From Lepus europaeus (taxonomy: Eukaryota; Chordata; Mammalia; Lagomorpha; Leporidae): a stretch of 64,000 nt of DNA. This document shows positions 47,384 through 59,799 of this stretch, one piece after another. Numbering within the stretch: position 1 is the stretch's first letter; every line of letters starts with the position of its first letter. Both the position numbers and the translations under genes were made by a program. Location: contig NC_084834.1 in the NCBI RefSeq assembly GCF_033115175.1, positions 123,408,475 through 123,472,474 on the forward strand, given 5' to 3'. The notes beneath the pieces are model-generated. The model did no database searches. It had not been told where the DNA came from and saw nothing but the letters and a program-made list of their open reading frames with translations.

Positions 47384-48306
47384 TCCGTGATGTGTTGATA
47401 CGTGCTTCCATTTCTGAAATGAAACAAAGAAGAACGCTGGAAAGACTCATCGTTGAAACTAGGTTTCTTTATTGGGTAAACCCTTAGAAAGGCATACTTT
47501 AATTTCCTTGTTTTAGGTTTACAGTTTGTAATGGTTTCCTTTATTTCAAACATGGCACACACACACACCCACACACCCACACACTCACAAACACCTGTTT
47601 GAAAACACATTTCACAGTTAACTCTCATAATGCAATTCATTAAGGACAGAGGTCCTGTGTGGAGGTTAGTACACTGTGATTTCCGTTGTGAATTTAACAA
47701 CCACAAACGGTGGCAATTCTGGAGCATTAAGGGCTCCTGTTCAGTAGCATGGGATGACCACACAATGTTGTTGATGCTTAAAGACAACGGTTGATTTCCA
47801 GAGGCTCCTAGGAGGTCAAACGAAACTGCCAGGGACTGTGACAACCTGAGGCCATACCTTGTGGTAAGAGAGAGGGCCATGAGGTTCGGTTCGCCCTGGC
47901 TATTGACTTCGAGAAATCTGTCACCAGACTTCCATGAGAGGTGATGGAGAGGAAAGCATGAAGCATTGTGGTTTGTAGCCCAACGAGAAGGAGGCCGGTA
48001 CTCCCCATCTTTCTCAGCGGCATCAGAATGCCTTCATGAAGCACAGAGTTCTGTGCCTGCAATCTCAACAATCGCTTAGTGACACGCGGTAAAGCTCACA
48101 TCTCTATCCAACCTTGTGGCCTCACACAAAACACAGTGTCTCAGCCCTTGCCAATGCAGGAGACATATCCATTTGGTTCCAACCTAAGATTCCAATTCCC
48201 CCTTAGGACAGTTAATAAGGACAAACCCTTTGCACTTGCAACTCCAAACACGGAACTCGTGCACTGTCACCCAACCACATAACCGGGACGTACTCTTTCA
48301 CTAACA

Positions 48307-49905
48307 TCACCGGAACAGCAACAACAGAGGCCTCTTGGCATGTTTGGTCTTCCTCTTGGGGGGTTTGCTCCTTCCTCCCAGACGAGGGAGGTTGCCAGGA
48401 TTCATGGCCACCTGCTCAGCGATGTGCCCAGCAGCCCCGTGCAGCAGGGACCTTTCCTGGTCAGGATGATGCTTCCTCATCCCTGCGGCAAATCTTGCCT
48501 GGTGAATGACGATCGCATTGCCAGGCAGTGTGGGCTCCACTGTCCTGAGGCTGAGTGCGCTTGTTGGTCGGTTCTGGGCTCGGAGGGATTGCCACTGATC
48601 GAAGGTGAATTCCTGAGTTGTTTGCTCCAAGTGCTCCTCGGACTCTGCAGCTTCACTAGGGGAAGGCCTTTCCAGCTCTCCTGGTGTGTGCTGGCCGTGT
48701 GTGTTGTCAGCCTCAAAGTCGGATGGTCCCCTGCCTGGAGACACTGTCCCATGTTCTCCTCCAAATCCACTCTTCCGCACATAAAACAGCACGTAGGCCC
48801 TTTGATTCAGGACACAAGTGATGTCACAGGCAGTTACCTTAGCGTCATCCATTTTATACCAGTGGCCAGTGCCAGCTTTGACATAGCAGAAGTAGTGTCC
48901 TGATTGACACCTGCGGCCAACATGGACGAGAACCGCATAGAGAACATAGTGCAGTGGCCTCCCGTTCTGCTGAGACATGTAAGGTCTCATGTCCAGGCAC
49001 TCGGGATAGTGCACTTGTCCTCCGAGTTTCTCACCCGTGAAAGCAGAAAACCGTTTCAATACCAAGAGAAGCACGTCGCCAGCCGATTGCAAGGTGAGTG
49101 TCTTGGAAGCAGCTGTCTTCTTTAGGCAGGTAGCACAGTGATAGGCGTTTTCTCCATCCAGCTCTTCAGGTTGCACCAAGTGCTGCAAAGCTTGCTCCAC
49201 ACTGTCGGCTGTCTGGATATCCAACGCGATCTCCAGGTAAGGGTCCAAGGTGTCTGAGATGCCTTGGCACTGGAGACATTGGATTTGAGACCTCCAGTGT
49301 CCTCCAAATAGCTGCTGGGATGGAGCTTTGTCCTCTTGGGGAGCCACCGCGTTCATGAGCCCAGGCAGACCTGCTGCCTTCAGGACATCCAGAGCAAACA
49401 TCAGAAATTCGTGGGCGTCTTCCTGCCTGTTTGTGTGAAAGCCAGCAGCCAGCACTTGACAGGGCTGGATCACGTCCCCAGGACTGTGGAGGGCCCCGAG
49501 AAAGTGAGTTTCCACGGCACACAGAATGCAGCGATCCGCGCGACGGCAGCTTTGAGAATGCACCTGGGACAGCATATAGTTGGCGAGGGGTGGGGTATAC
49601 GTGAGACACTGCAGGGCTGCATTCAGGTAGCAGGTGTTGCCCGTATTCTGCAGACCGGCCCCAATGCCATAAGGTCTCTTCCAGCTGCAGCTCAGAGAAG
49701 CTCCTCCACTGGGAGCCAGATGGGTCGGCCCCGAAGCCAAATCACTTTGCAGCTGGAGCTCTTTCTGAGGTGAGGCTGGTGATTTCCCTGGGAGACAAAC
49801 ACCACAATGAGCATCATCCCCATCGGAGTTAGAATGTGCAAGTGGGAGTTTGTGCAAGTCATTCAAGTGGAACTCACCTTGCTTGAGAGGTGAAGCAGCC
49901 ATCAT
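48307..49905 (-). CDS. USP17L: USP17-like deubiquitinase, copy 6
   Basis: Full 532-aa frame (ATG 49,903-49,905), catalytic residues intact. T520 is shared with copies 3 and 5. A private change, S472F (QARFAAG), lies in the otherwise conserved NAIVIHQAR block near the C-terminus. The downstream region carries copy 1/2/4-type markers (GGCCATGAGG at 47,875, CTTGCCAATGC), whereas the coding part is copy 3/5-like, suggesting a crossover or conversion between about 48,160 and 48,345. Confidence 0.94.
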   Translation of the reverse strand: MMAASPLKQGEFHLNDLHKLPLAHSNSDGDDAHCGVCLPGKSPASPQKELQLQSDLASGPTHLAPSGGASLSCSWKRPYGIGAGLQNTGNTCYLNAALQCLTYTPPLANYMLSQVHSQSCRRADRCILCAVETHFLGALHSPGDVIQPCQVLAAGFHTNRQEDAHEFLMFALDVLKAAGLPGLMNAVAPQEDKAPSQQLFGGHWRSQIQCLQCQGISDTLDPYLEIALDIQTADSVEQALQHLVQPEELDGENAYHCATCLKKTAASKTLTLQSAGDVLLLVLKRFSAFTGEKLGGQVHYPECLDMRPYMSQQNGRPLHYVLYAVLVHVGRRCQSGHYFCYVKAGTGHWYKMDDAKVTACDITCVLNQRAYVLFYVRKSGFGGEHGTVSPGRGPSDFEADNTHGQHTPGELERPSPSEAAESEEHLEQTTQEFTFDQWQSLRAQNRPTSALSLRTVEPTLPGNAIVIHQARFAAGMRKHHPDQERSLLHGAAGHIAEQVAMNPGNLPRLGGRSKPPKRKTKHAKRPLLLLFR

Positions 49906-50465
49906 GTCTCCAGGAGCCACTGTCACAAGGCAGCAAGATGCTTCCGTCTCTCAGACTGTCCTCCAAGGTTCACCCGGTCGGTCCTCTCCCCGCACCTTTT
50001 CTAGTCCACACTGCACGCCACACCCTGGACCTGCTACAGGACCCACCCATCAGCTTCCAGCCCTTCATGGGATTAGGGGCCTTAGGGTGTGGTCTCACGC
50101 CCTGACAGCCTCTGGGCCTTTAGCCACTTGATTACACTACCAGGGGAAGATGCATGTGAAGGATGCGGCTTTCATCTGCCTCGTGGAACTTGGTTGCCAT
50201 GATGTGCTTCTAGGTGCCTTGGAGTTCTTCAAGGAACACAAAGAAGAATGCTGGAGAGACTGATGGCTGAAAGCAGGTTGTTGTGTTTCTTTTTTGGAGC
50301 CCTAATAAAGGAACATTTTCACTTTTTTTCGTTTTGCAATTATTTACATATTCTCCAAAGAAGCTTTTGAGGTATGGAATACAACCCTTCCAACCCTTCT
50401 CTTCATTCATCTGCCATTCCCCGTCCCATTCTCCACTACGATATATTTTCTTCTTTGTAAATGTG

Positions 50466-50515
50466 TATTTATTTATTTGAAAGCTAGTGTTACACAGATC
50501 GAGGAGAGGCAGAGT

Positions 50516-50552
<37 letters not shown>

Positions 50553-50814
50553 GGTTCCATCCGATTACTCCCTCCCCAACTGGCCCCAACGGCCAGAGCT
50601 GCACCAATGCGGAGCCAGGAGCTAGGAGCTTGCTCCATGTCTCCCATGCGGGTACAGGTGGCCAAGGGCTTGGGCCATCTTCTCCTGCTATCCAAGGCCA
50701 TAACAGAGAGCTGGATTGGAAGTGGAGCAGCCGGGTCTCAAACCAGCACCCATGTGGGTTGCCGGCGGCATTTCAGGACAGGGCTTTAACCCACTGCACC
50801 ACAGCCACGGCCCC
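50466..50814 (-). mobile_element. C-repeat SINE-b between copies 6 and 7
   Basis: SINE-b with a clearly shorter GA run, similar to those at 54,297 and 58,124. Confidence 0.87.
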
Positions 50815-50825
50815 TATACTACTTT

Positions 50826-50916
50826 TCTAAGATTTACATATCAATTTGAAAGGTGCAGTTAATTAGAGGCACTGGGAGGGAAGCAAGAAGGGATTAGGAG
50901 TGAAAGAGATAGAGAT

Positions 50917-50958
<42 letters not shown>

Positions 50959-51214
50959 TGTCCTTCCACTGGTTCATTCCCGAAATTGCCACGACAGGCG
51001 AGCTGTGCCTATCCACATCCTTGAGCCAGGAGCTTCTTCCAGGTCTCCCCTGTAGGTACAGAGGCCCAAGGTTGTCAGCCACCTTGTCCTGCTTTTCCAG
51101 GCCATAACAGAGAGCTGGATCGGAAGTCAAGCAGCTGGCTCTCGAACCAGTGCCCATATGGGATCCCAGCACGGCAGGTGGCAGCTTGACCTGCTATGCC
51201 ACGGTGCTGGCCCC
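50826..51214 (-). mobile_element. C-repeat SINE-a between copies 6 and 7
   Basis: Has GAGGTTGTCC after the GA run where earlier units have GAGATTGTCC. The next two SINE-a copies share this variant. Confidence 0.87.
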
Positions 51215-52137
51215 TCCGTGATGTGTTGATACGTGCTTCCATTTCTGAAATGAAACAAAGAAGAACGCTGGAAAGACTCATCGTTGAAACTAGGTTTCTT
51301 TATTGGGTAAACCCTTAGAAAGGCATACTTTAATTTCCTTGTTTTAGGTTTACAGTTTGTAATGGTTTCCTTTATTTCAAACATGGCACACACACACACC
51401 CACACACCCACACACTCACAAACACCTGTTTGAAAACACATTTCACAGTTAACTCTCATAATGCAATTCATTAAGGACAGAGGTCCTGTGTGGAGGTTAG
51501 TACACTGTGATTTCCGTTGTGAATTTAACAACCACAAACGGTGGCAATTCTGGAGCATTAAGGGCTCCTGTTCAGTAGCATGGGATGACCACACAATGTT
51601 GTTGATGCTTAAAGACAACGGTTGATTTCCAGAGGCTCCTAGGAGGTCAAACGAAACTGCCAGGGACTGTGACAACCTGAGGCCATACCTTGTGGTAAGA
51701 GAGAGGGCCAGGAGGTTCGGTTCGCCCTGGCTATTGACTTCGAGAAATCTGTCACCAGACTTCCATGAGAGGTGATGGAGAGGAAAGCATGAAGCATTGT
51801 GGTTTGTAGCCCAACGAGAAGGAGGCCGGTACTCCCCATCTTTCTCAGCGGCATCAGAATGCCTTCATGAAGCACAGAGTTCTGTGCCTGCAATCTCAAC
51901 AATCGCTTAGTGACACGCGGTAAAGCTCACATCTCTATCCAACCTTGTGGCCTCACACAAAACACAGTGTCTCAGCCCTTGCCAATGCAGGAGACATATC
52001 CATTTGGTTCCAACCTAAGATTCCAATTCCCCCTTAGGACAGTTAATAAGGACAAACCCTTTGCACTTGCAACTCCAAACACGGAACTCGTGCACTGTCA
52101 CCCAACCACATAACCGGGACGTACTCTTTCACTAACA

Positions 52138-53736
52138 TCACCGGAACAGCAACAACAGAGGCCTCTTGGCATGTTTGTTCTTCCTCTTGGGGGGTTTGCT
52201 CCTTCCTCCCAGACGAGGGAGGTTGCCAGGATTCATGGCCACCTGCTCAGCGATGTGCCCAGCAGCCCCGTGCAGCAGGGACCTTTCCTGGTCAGGATGA
52301 TGCTTCCTCATCCCTGCGGCAGATCTTGCCTGGTGAATGACGATCGCATTGCCAGGCAGCGTGGGCTCCACTGTCCTGAGGCTGAGTGCGCTTGTTGGTC
52401 GGTTCTGGGCTCGGAGGGATTGCCACTGATCGAAGGTGAATTCCTGAGTTGTTTGCTCCAAGTGCTCCTCGGACTCTGCAGCTTCACTAGGGGAAGGCCT
52501 TTCCAGCTCTCCTGGTGTGTGCTGGCCGTGTGTGTTGTCAGCCTCAAAGTCGGATGGTCCCCTGCCTGGAGACACTGTCCCATGTTCTCCTCCAAATCCA
52601 CTCTTCCGCACATAAAACAGCACGTAGGCCCTTTGATTCAGGACACAAGCGATGTCACAGGCAGTTACCTTAGCGTCATCCATTTTATACCAGTGGCCAG
52701 TGCCAGCTTTGACATAGCAGAAGTAGTGTCCTGATTGACACCTGCGGCCAACATGGACGAGAACCGCATAGAGAACATAGTGCAGTGGCCTCCCGTTCTG
52801 CTGAGACATGTAAGGTCTCATGTCCAGGCACTCGGGATAGTGCACTTGTCCTCCGAGTTTCTCACCCGTGAAAGCAGAAAACCGTTTCAATACCAAGAGA
52901 AGCACGTCGCCAGCCGATTGCAAGGTGAGTGTCTTGGAAGCAGCTGTCTTCTTTAGGCAGGTAGCACAGTGATAGGCGTTTTCTCCATCCAGCTCTTCAG
53001 GTTGCACCAAGTGCTGCAAAGCTTGCTCCACACTGTCGGCTGTCTGGATATCCAACGCGATCTCCAGGTAAGGGTCCAAGGTGTCTGAGATGCCTTGGCA
53101 CTGGAGACATTGGATTTGAGACCTCCAGTGTCCTCCAAATAGCTGCTGGGATGGAGCTTTGTCCTCTTGGGGAGCCACCGCGTTCATGAGCCCAGGCAGA
53201 CCTGCTGCCTTCAGGACATCCAGAGCAAACATCAGAAATTCGTGGGCGTCTTCCTGCCTGTTTGTGTGAAAGCCAGCAGCCAGCACTTGACAGGGCTGGA
53301 TCACGTCCCCAGGACTGTGGAGGGCCCCGAGAAAGTGAGTTTCCACGGCACACAGAATGCAGCGATCCGCGCGACGGCAGCTTTGAGAATGCACCTGGGA
53401 CAGCATATAGTTGGCGAGGGGTGGGGTATACGTGAGACACTGCAGGGCTGCATTCAGGTAGCAGGTGTTGCCCGTATTCTGCAGACCGGCCCCAATGCCA
53501 TAAGGTCTCTTCCAGCTGCAGCTCAGAGAAGCTCCTCCACTGGGAGCCAGATGGGTCGGCCCCGAAGCCAAATCACTTTGCAGCTGGAGCTCTTTCTGAG
53601 GTGAGGCTGGTGATTTCCCTGGGAGACAAACACCACAATGAGCATCATCCCCATCGGAGTTAGAATGTGCAAGTGGGAGTTTGTGCAAGTCATTCAAGTG
53701 GAACTCACCTTGCTTGAGAGGTGAAGCAGCCATCAT
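52138..53736 (-). CDS. USP17L: USP17-like deubiquitinase, copy 7
   Basis: Full 532-aa frame (ATG 53,734-53,736), catalytic residues intact. It carries A363 (ACDIACVLN) instead of T363, nine to ten residues past the D353/D354 pair; only copy 8 shares it. N520 as in copy 1. Candidate intron 53,619-53,708. Confidence 0.94.
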   Translation of the reverse strand: MMAASPLKQGEFHLNDLHKLPLAHSNSDGDDAHCGVCLPGKSPASPQKELQLQSDLASGPTHLAPSGGASLSCSWKRPYGIGAGLQNTGNTCYLNAALQCLTYTPPLANYMLSQVHSQSCRRADRCILCAVETHFLGALHSPGDVIQPCQVLAAGFHTNRQEDAHEFLMFALDVLKAAGLPGLMNAVAPQEDKAPSQQLFGGHWRSQIQCLQCQGISDTLDPYLEIALDIQTADSVEQALQHLVQPEELDGENAYHCATCLKKTAASKTLTLQSAGDVLLLVLKRFSAFTGEKLGGQVHYPECLDMRPYMSQQNGRPLHYVLYAVLVHVGRRCQSGHYFCYVKAGTGHWYKMDDAKVTACDIACVLNQRAYVLFYVRKSGFGGEHGTVSPGRGPSDFEADNTHGQHTPGELERPSPSEAAESEEHLEQTTQEFTFDQWQSLRAQNRPTSALSLRTVEPTLPGNAIVIHQARSAAGMRKHHPDQERSLLHGAAGHIAEQVAMNPGNLPRLGGRSKPPKRKNKHAKRPLLLLFR

Positions 53737-54296
53737 GTCTCCAGGAGCCACTGTCACAAGGCAGCAAGATGCTTCCGTCTCTCAGACTGTCCTCCAAGGT
53801 TCACCCGGTCGGTCCTCTCCCCGCACCTTTTCTAGTCCACACTGCACGCCACACCCTGGACCTGCTACAGGACCCACCCATCAGCTTCCAGCCCTTCATG
53901 GGATTAGGGGCCTTAGGGTGTGGTCTCACGCCCTGACAGCCTCTGGGCCTTTAGCCACTTGATTACACTACCAGGGGAAGATGCATGTGAAGGATGCGGC
54001 TTTCATCTGCCTCGTGGAACTTGGTTGCCATGATGTGCTTCTAGGTGCCTTGGAGTTCTTCAAGGAACACAAAGAAGAATGCTGGAGAGACTGATGGCTG
54101 AAAGCAGGTTGTTGTGTTTCTTTTTTGGAGCCCTAATAAAGGAACATTTTCACTTTTTTTCGTTTTGCAATTATTTACATATTCTCCAAAGAAGCTTTTG
54201 AGGTATGGAATACAACCCTTCCAACCCTTCTCTTCATTCATCTGCCATTCCCCGTCCCATTCTCCACTACGATATATTTTCTTCTTTGTAAATGTG

Positions 54297-54346
54297 TATT
54301 TATTTATTTGAAAGCTAGTGTTACACAGATCGAGGAGAGGCAGAGT

Positions 54347-54383
<37 letters not shown>

Positions 54384-54645
54384 GGTTCCATCCGATTACT
54401 CCCTCCCCAACTGGCCCCAACGGCCAGAGCTGCACCAATGCGGAGCCAGGAGCTAGGAGCTTGCTCCATGTCTCCCATGCGGGTACAGGTGGCCAAGGGC
54501 TTGGGCCATCTTCTCCTGCTATCCAAGGCCATAACAGAGAGCTGGATTGGAAGTGGAGCAGCCGGGTCTCAAACCAGCACCCATGTGGGTTGCCGGCGGC
54601 ATTTCAGGACAGGGCTTTAACCCACTGCACCACAGCCACGGCCCC
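54297..54645 (-). mobile_element. C-repeat SINE-b between copies 7 and 8
   Basis: Nearly the same as the SINE-b at 50,466. Confidence 0.87.
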
Positions 54646-54655
54646 TATACTACTT

Positions 54656-54747
54656 TTCTAAGATTTACATATCAATTTGAAAGGTGCAGTTAATTAGAGG
54701 CACTGGGAGGGAAGCAAGAAGGGATTAGGAGTGAAAGAGATAGAGAT

Positions 54748-54785
<38 letters not shown>

Positions 54786-55041
54786 TGTCCTTCCACTGGT
54801 TCATTCCCGAAATTGCCACGACAGGCGAGCTGTGCCTATCCACATCCTTGAGCCAGGAGCTTCTTCCAGGTCTCCCCTGTAGGTACAGAGGCCCAAGGTT
54901 GTCAGCCACCTTGTCCTGCTTTTCCAGGCCATAACAGAGAGCTGGATCGGAAGTCAAGCAGCTGGCTCTCGAACCAGTGCCCATATGGGATCCCAGCACG
55001 GCAGGTGGCAGCTTGACCTGCTATGCCACGGTGCTGGCCCC
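54656..55041 (-). mobile_element. C-repeat SINE-a between copies 7 and 8
   Basis: Carries the GAGGTTGTCC variant; its GA run is slightly shorter than in neighbouring units. Confidence 0.87.
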
Positions 55042-55964
55042 TCCGTGATGTGTTGATACGTGCTTCCATTTCTGAAATGAAACAAAGAAGAACGCTGGAA
55101 AGACTCATCGTTGAAACTAGGTTTCTTTATTGGGTAAACCCTTAGAAAGGCATACTTTAATTTCCTTGTTTTAGGTTTACAGTTTGTAATGGTTTCCTTT
55201 ATTTCAAACATGGCACACACACACACCCACACACCCACACACTCACAAACACCTGTTTGAAAACACATTTCACAGTTAACTCTCATAATGCAATTCATTA
55301 AGGACAGAGGTCCTGTGTGGAGGTTAGTACACTGTGATTTCCGTTGTGAATTTAACAACCACAAACGGTGGCAATTCTGGAGCATTAAGGGCTCCTGTTC
55401 AGTAGCATGGGATGACCACACAATGTTGTTGATGCTTAAAGACAACGGTTGATTTCCAGAGGCTCCTAGGAGGTCAAACGAAACTGCCAGGGACTGTGAC
55501 AACCTGAGGCCATACCTTGTGGTAAGAGAGAGGGCCAGGAGGTTCGGTTCGCCCTGGCTATTGACTTCGAGAAATCTGTCACCAGACTTCCATGAGAGGT
55601 GATGGAGAGGAAAGCATGAAGCATTGTGGTTTGTAGCCCAACGAGAAGGAGGCCGGTACTCCCCATCTTTCTCAGCGGCATCAGAATGCCTTCATGAAGC
55701 ACAGAGTTCTGTGCCTGCAATCTCAACAATCGCTTAGTGACACGCGGTAAAGCTCACATCTCTATCCAACCTTGTGGCCTCACACAAAACACAGTGTCTC
55801 AGCCCTTGCCAATGCAGGAGACATATCCATTTGGTTCCAACCTAAGATTCCAATTCCCCCTTAGGACAGTTAATAAGGACAAACCCTTTGCACTTGCAAC
55901 TCCAAACACGGAACTCGTGCACTGTCACCCAACCACATAACCGGGACGTACTCTTTCACTAACA

Positions 55965-57563
55965 TCACCGGAACAGCAACAACAGAGGCCTCTTGGCATG
56001 TTTGTTCTTCCTCTTGGGGGGTTTGCTCCTTCCTCCCAGACGAGGGAGGTTGCCAGGATTCATGGCCACCTGCTCAGCGATGTGCCCAGCAGCCCCGTGC
56101 AGCAGGGACCTTTCCTGGTCAGGATGATGCTTCCTCATCCCTGCGGCAGATCTTGCCTGGTGAATGACGATCGCATTGCCAGGCAGCGTGGGCTCCACTG
56201 TCCTGAGGCTGAGTGCGCTTGTTGGTCGGTTCTGGGCTCGGAGGGATTGCCACTGATCGAAGGTGAATTCCTGAGTTGTTTGCTCCAAGTGCTCCTCGGA
56301 CTCTGCAGCTTCACTAGGGGAAGGCCTTTCCAGCTCTCCTGGTGTGTGCTGGCCGTGTGTGTTGTCAGCCTCAAAGTCGGATGGTCCCCTGCCTGGAGAC
56401 ACTGTCCCATGTTCTCCTCCAAATCCACTCTTCCGCACATAAAACAGCACGTAGGCCCTTTGATTCAGGACACAAGCGATGTCACAGGCAGTTACCTTAG
56501 CGTCATCCATTTTATACCAGTGGCCAGTGCCAGCTTTGACATAGCAGAAGTAGTGTCCTGATTGACACCTGCGGCCAACATGGACGAGAACCGCATAGAG
56601 AACATAGTGCAGTGGCCTCCCGTTCTGCTGAGACATGTAAGGTCTCATGTCCAGGCACTCGGGATAGTGCACTTGTCCTCCGAGTTTCTCACCCGTGAAA
56701 GCAGAAAACCGTTTCAATACCAAGAGAAGCACGTCGCCAGCCGATTGCAAGGTGAGTGTCTTGGAAGCAGCTGTCTTCTTTAGGCAGGTAGCACAGTGAT
56801 AGGCGTTTTCTCCATCCAGCTCTTCAGGTTGCACCAAGTGCTGCAAAGCTTGCTCCACACTGTCGGCTGTCTGGATATCCAACGCGATCTCCAGGTAAGG
56901 GTCCAAGGTGTCTGAGATGCCTTGGCACTGGAGACATTGGATTTGAGACCTCCAGTGTCCTCCAAATAGCTGCTGGGATGGAGCTTTGTCCTCTTGGGGA
57001 GCCACCGCGTTCATGAGCCCAGGCAGACCTGCTGCCTTCAGGACATCCAGAGCAAACATCAGAAATTCGTGGGCGTCTTCCTGCCTGTTTGTGTGAAAGC
57101 CAGCAGCCAGCACTTGACAGGGCTGGATCACGTCCCCAGGACTGTGGAGGGCCCCGAGAAAGTGAGTTTCCACGGCACACAGAATGCAGCGATCCGCGCG
57201 ACGGCAGCTTTGAGAATGCACCTGGGACAGCATATAGTTGGCGAGGGGTGGGGTATACGTGAGACACTGCAGGGCTGCATTCAGGTAGCAGGTGTTGCCC
57301 GTATTCTGCAGACCGGCCCCAATGCCATAAGGTCTCTTCCAGCTGCAGCTCAGAGAAGCTCCTCCACTGGGAGCCAGATGGGTCGGCCCCGAAGCCAAAT
57401 CACTTTGCAGCTGGAGCTCTTTCTGAGGTGAGGCTGGTGATTTCCCTGGGAGACAAACACCACAATGAGCATCATCCCCATCGGAGTTAGAATGTGCAAG
57501 TGGGAGTTTGTGCAAGTCATTCAAGTGGAACTCACCTTGCTTGAGAGGTGAAGCAGCCATCAT
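55965..57563 (-). CDS. USP17L: USP17-like deubiquitinase, copy 8
   Basis: Full 532-aa frame (ATG 57,561-57,563). Its protein appears identical to copy 7, including A363. The unit spacing to copy 7 is 3,827 bp, and the flanks share the GAGGTTGTCC and CTCCACTACG variants, so this is a recent duplicate or a homogenised pair. Confidence 0.94.
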   Translation of the reverse strand: MMAASPLKQGEFHLNDLHKLPLAHSNSDGDDAHCGVCLPGKSPASPQKELQLQSDLASGPTHLAPSGGASLSCSWKRPYGIGAGLQNTGNTCYLNAALQCLTYTPPLANYMLSQVHSQSCRRADRCILCAVETHFLGALHSPGDVIQPCQVLAAGFHTNRQEDAHEFLMFALDVLKAAGLPGLMNAVAPQEDKAPSQQLFGGHWRSQIQCLQCQGISDTLDPYLEIALDIQTADSVEQALQHLVQPEELDGENAYHCATCLKKTAASKTLTLQSAGDVLLLVLKRFSAFTGEKLGGQVHYPECLDMRPYMSQQNGRPLHYVLYAVLVHVGRRCQSGHYFCYVKAGTGHWYKMDDAKVTACDIACVLNQRAYVLFYVRKSGFGGEHGTVSPGRGPSDFEADNTHGQHTPGELERPSPSEAAESEEHLEQTTQEFTFDQWQSLRAQNRPTSALSLRTVEPTLPGNAIVIHQARSAAGMRKHHPDQERSLLHGAAGHIAEQVAMNPGNLPRLGGRSKPPKRKNKHAKRPLLLLFR

Positions 57564-58123
57564 GTCTCCAGGAGCCACTGTCACAAGGCAGCAAGATGCT
57601 TCCGTCTCTCAGACTGTCCTCCAAGGTTCACCCGGTCGGTCCTCTCCCCGCACCTTTTCTAGTCCACACTGCACGCCACACCCTGGACCTGCTACAGGAC
57701 CCACCCATCAGCTTCCAGCCCTTCATGGGATTAGGGGCCTTAGGGTGTGGTCTCACGCCCTGACAGCCTCTGGGCCTTTAGCCACTTGATTACACTACCA
57801 GGGGAAGATGCATGTGAAGGATGCGGCTTTCATCTGCCTCGTGGAACTTGGTTGCCATGATGTGCTTCTAGGTGCCTTGGAGTTCTTCAAGGAACACAAA
57901 GAAGAATGCTGGAGAGACTGATGGCTGAAAGCAGGTTGTTGTGTTTCTTTTTTGGAGCCCTAATAAAGGAACATTTTCACTTTTTTTCGTTTTGCAATTA
58001 TTTACATATTCTCCAAAGAAGCTTTTGAGGTATGGAATACAACCCTTCCAACCCTTCTCTTCATTCATCTGCCATTCCCCGTCCCATTCTCCACTACGAT
58101 ATATTTTCTTCTTTGTAAATGTG

Positions 58124-58173
58124 TATTTATTTATTTGAAAGCTAGTGTTACACAGATCGAGGAGAGGCAGAGT

Positions 58174-58217
<44 letters not shown>

Positions 58218-58476
58218 TCCATCCGATTACTCCCTCCCCAACTGGCCCCAACGGCCAGAGCTGCACCAATGCGGAGCCAGGAGCTAGGAGCTTGCTCCAT
58301 GTCTCCCATGCGGGTACAGGTGGCCAAGGGCTTGGGCCATCTTCTCCTGCTATCCAAGGCCATAACAGAGAGCTGGATTGGAAGTGGAGCAGCCGGGTCT
58401 CAAACCAGCACCCATGTGGGTTGCCGGCGGCATTTCAGGACAGGGCTTTAACCCACTGCACCACAGCCACGGCCCC
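58124..58476 (-). mobile_element. C-repeat SINE-b between copies 8 and 9
   Basis: SINE-b, slightly longer GA run than at 54,297. Confidence 0.87.
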
Positions 58477-58488
58477 TATACTACTTTT

Positions 58489-58578
58489 CTAAGATTTACA
58501 TATCAATTTGAAAGGTGCAGTTAATTAGAGGCACTGGGAGGGAAGCAAGAAGGGATTAGGAGTGAAAGAGATAGAGAT

Positions 58579-58620
<42 letters not shown>

Positions 58621-58876
58621 TGTCCTTCCACTGGTTCATTCCCGAAATTGCCACGACAGGCGAGCTGTGCCTATCCACATCCTTGAGCCAGGAGCTTCTT
58701 CCAGGTCTCCCCTGTAGGTACAGAGGCCCAAGGTTGTCAGCCACCTTGTCCTGCTTTTCCAGGCCATAACAGAGAGCTGGATCGGAAGTCAAGCAGCTGG
58801 CTCTCGAACCAGTGCCCATATGGGATCCCAGCACGGCAGGTGGCAGCTTGACCTGCTATGCCACGGTGCTGGCCCC
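58489..58876 (-). mobile_element. C-repeat SINE-a between copies 8 and 9
   Basis: Last SINE-a in the window with the GAGGTTGTCC variant. Confidence 0.87.
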
Positions 58877-59799
58877 TCCGTGATGTGTTGATACGTGCTT
58901 CCATTTCTGAAATGAAACAAAGAAGAACGCTGGAAAGACTCATCGTTGAAACTAGGTTTCTTTATTGGGTAAACCCTTAGAAAGGCATACTTTAATTTCC
59001 TTGTTTTAGGTTTACAGTTTGTAATGGTTTCCTTTATTTCAAACATGGCACACACACACACCCACACACCCACACACTCACAAACACCTGTTTGAAAACA
59101 CATTTCACAGTTAACTCTCATAATGCAATTCATTAAGGACAGAGGTCATGTGTGGAGGTTAGTACACTGTGATTTCCGTTGTGAATTTAACAACCACAAA
59201 CGGTGGCAATTCTGGAGCATTAAGGGCTCCTGTTCAGTAGCATGGGATGACCACACAATGTTGTTGATGCTTAAAGACAACGGTTGATTTCCAGAGGCTC
59301 CTAGGAGGTCAAACGAAACTGCCAGGGACTGTGACAACCTGAGGCCATACCTTGTGGTAAGAGAGAGGGCCAGGAGGTTCGGTTCGCCCTGGCTATTGAC
59401 TTCGAGAAATCTGTCACCAGACTTCCATGAGAGGTGATGGAGAGGAAAGCATGAAGCATTGTGGTTTGTAGCCCAACGAGAAGGAGGCCGGTACTCCCCA
59501 TCTTTCTCAGCGGCATCAGAATGCCTTCATGAAGCACAGAGTTCTGTGCCTGCAATCTCAACAATCGCTTAGTGACACGCGGTAAAGCTCACATCTCTAT
59601 CCAACCTTGTGGCCTCACACAAAACACAGTGTCTCAGCCCTTGCAAATGCAGGAGACATATCCATTTGGTTCCAACCTAAGATTCCAATTCCCCCTTAGG
59701 ACAGTTAATAAGGACAAACCCTTTGCACTTGCAACTCCAAACACGGAACTCGTGCACTGTCACCCAACCACATAACCGGGACGTACTCTTTCACTAACA

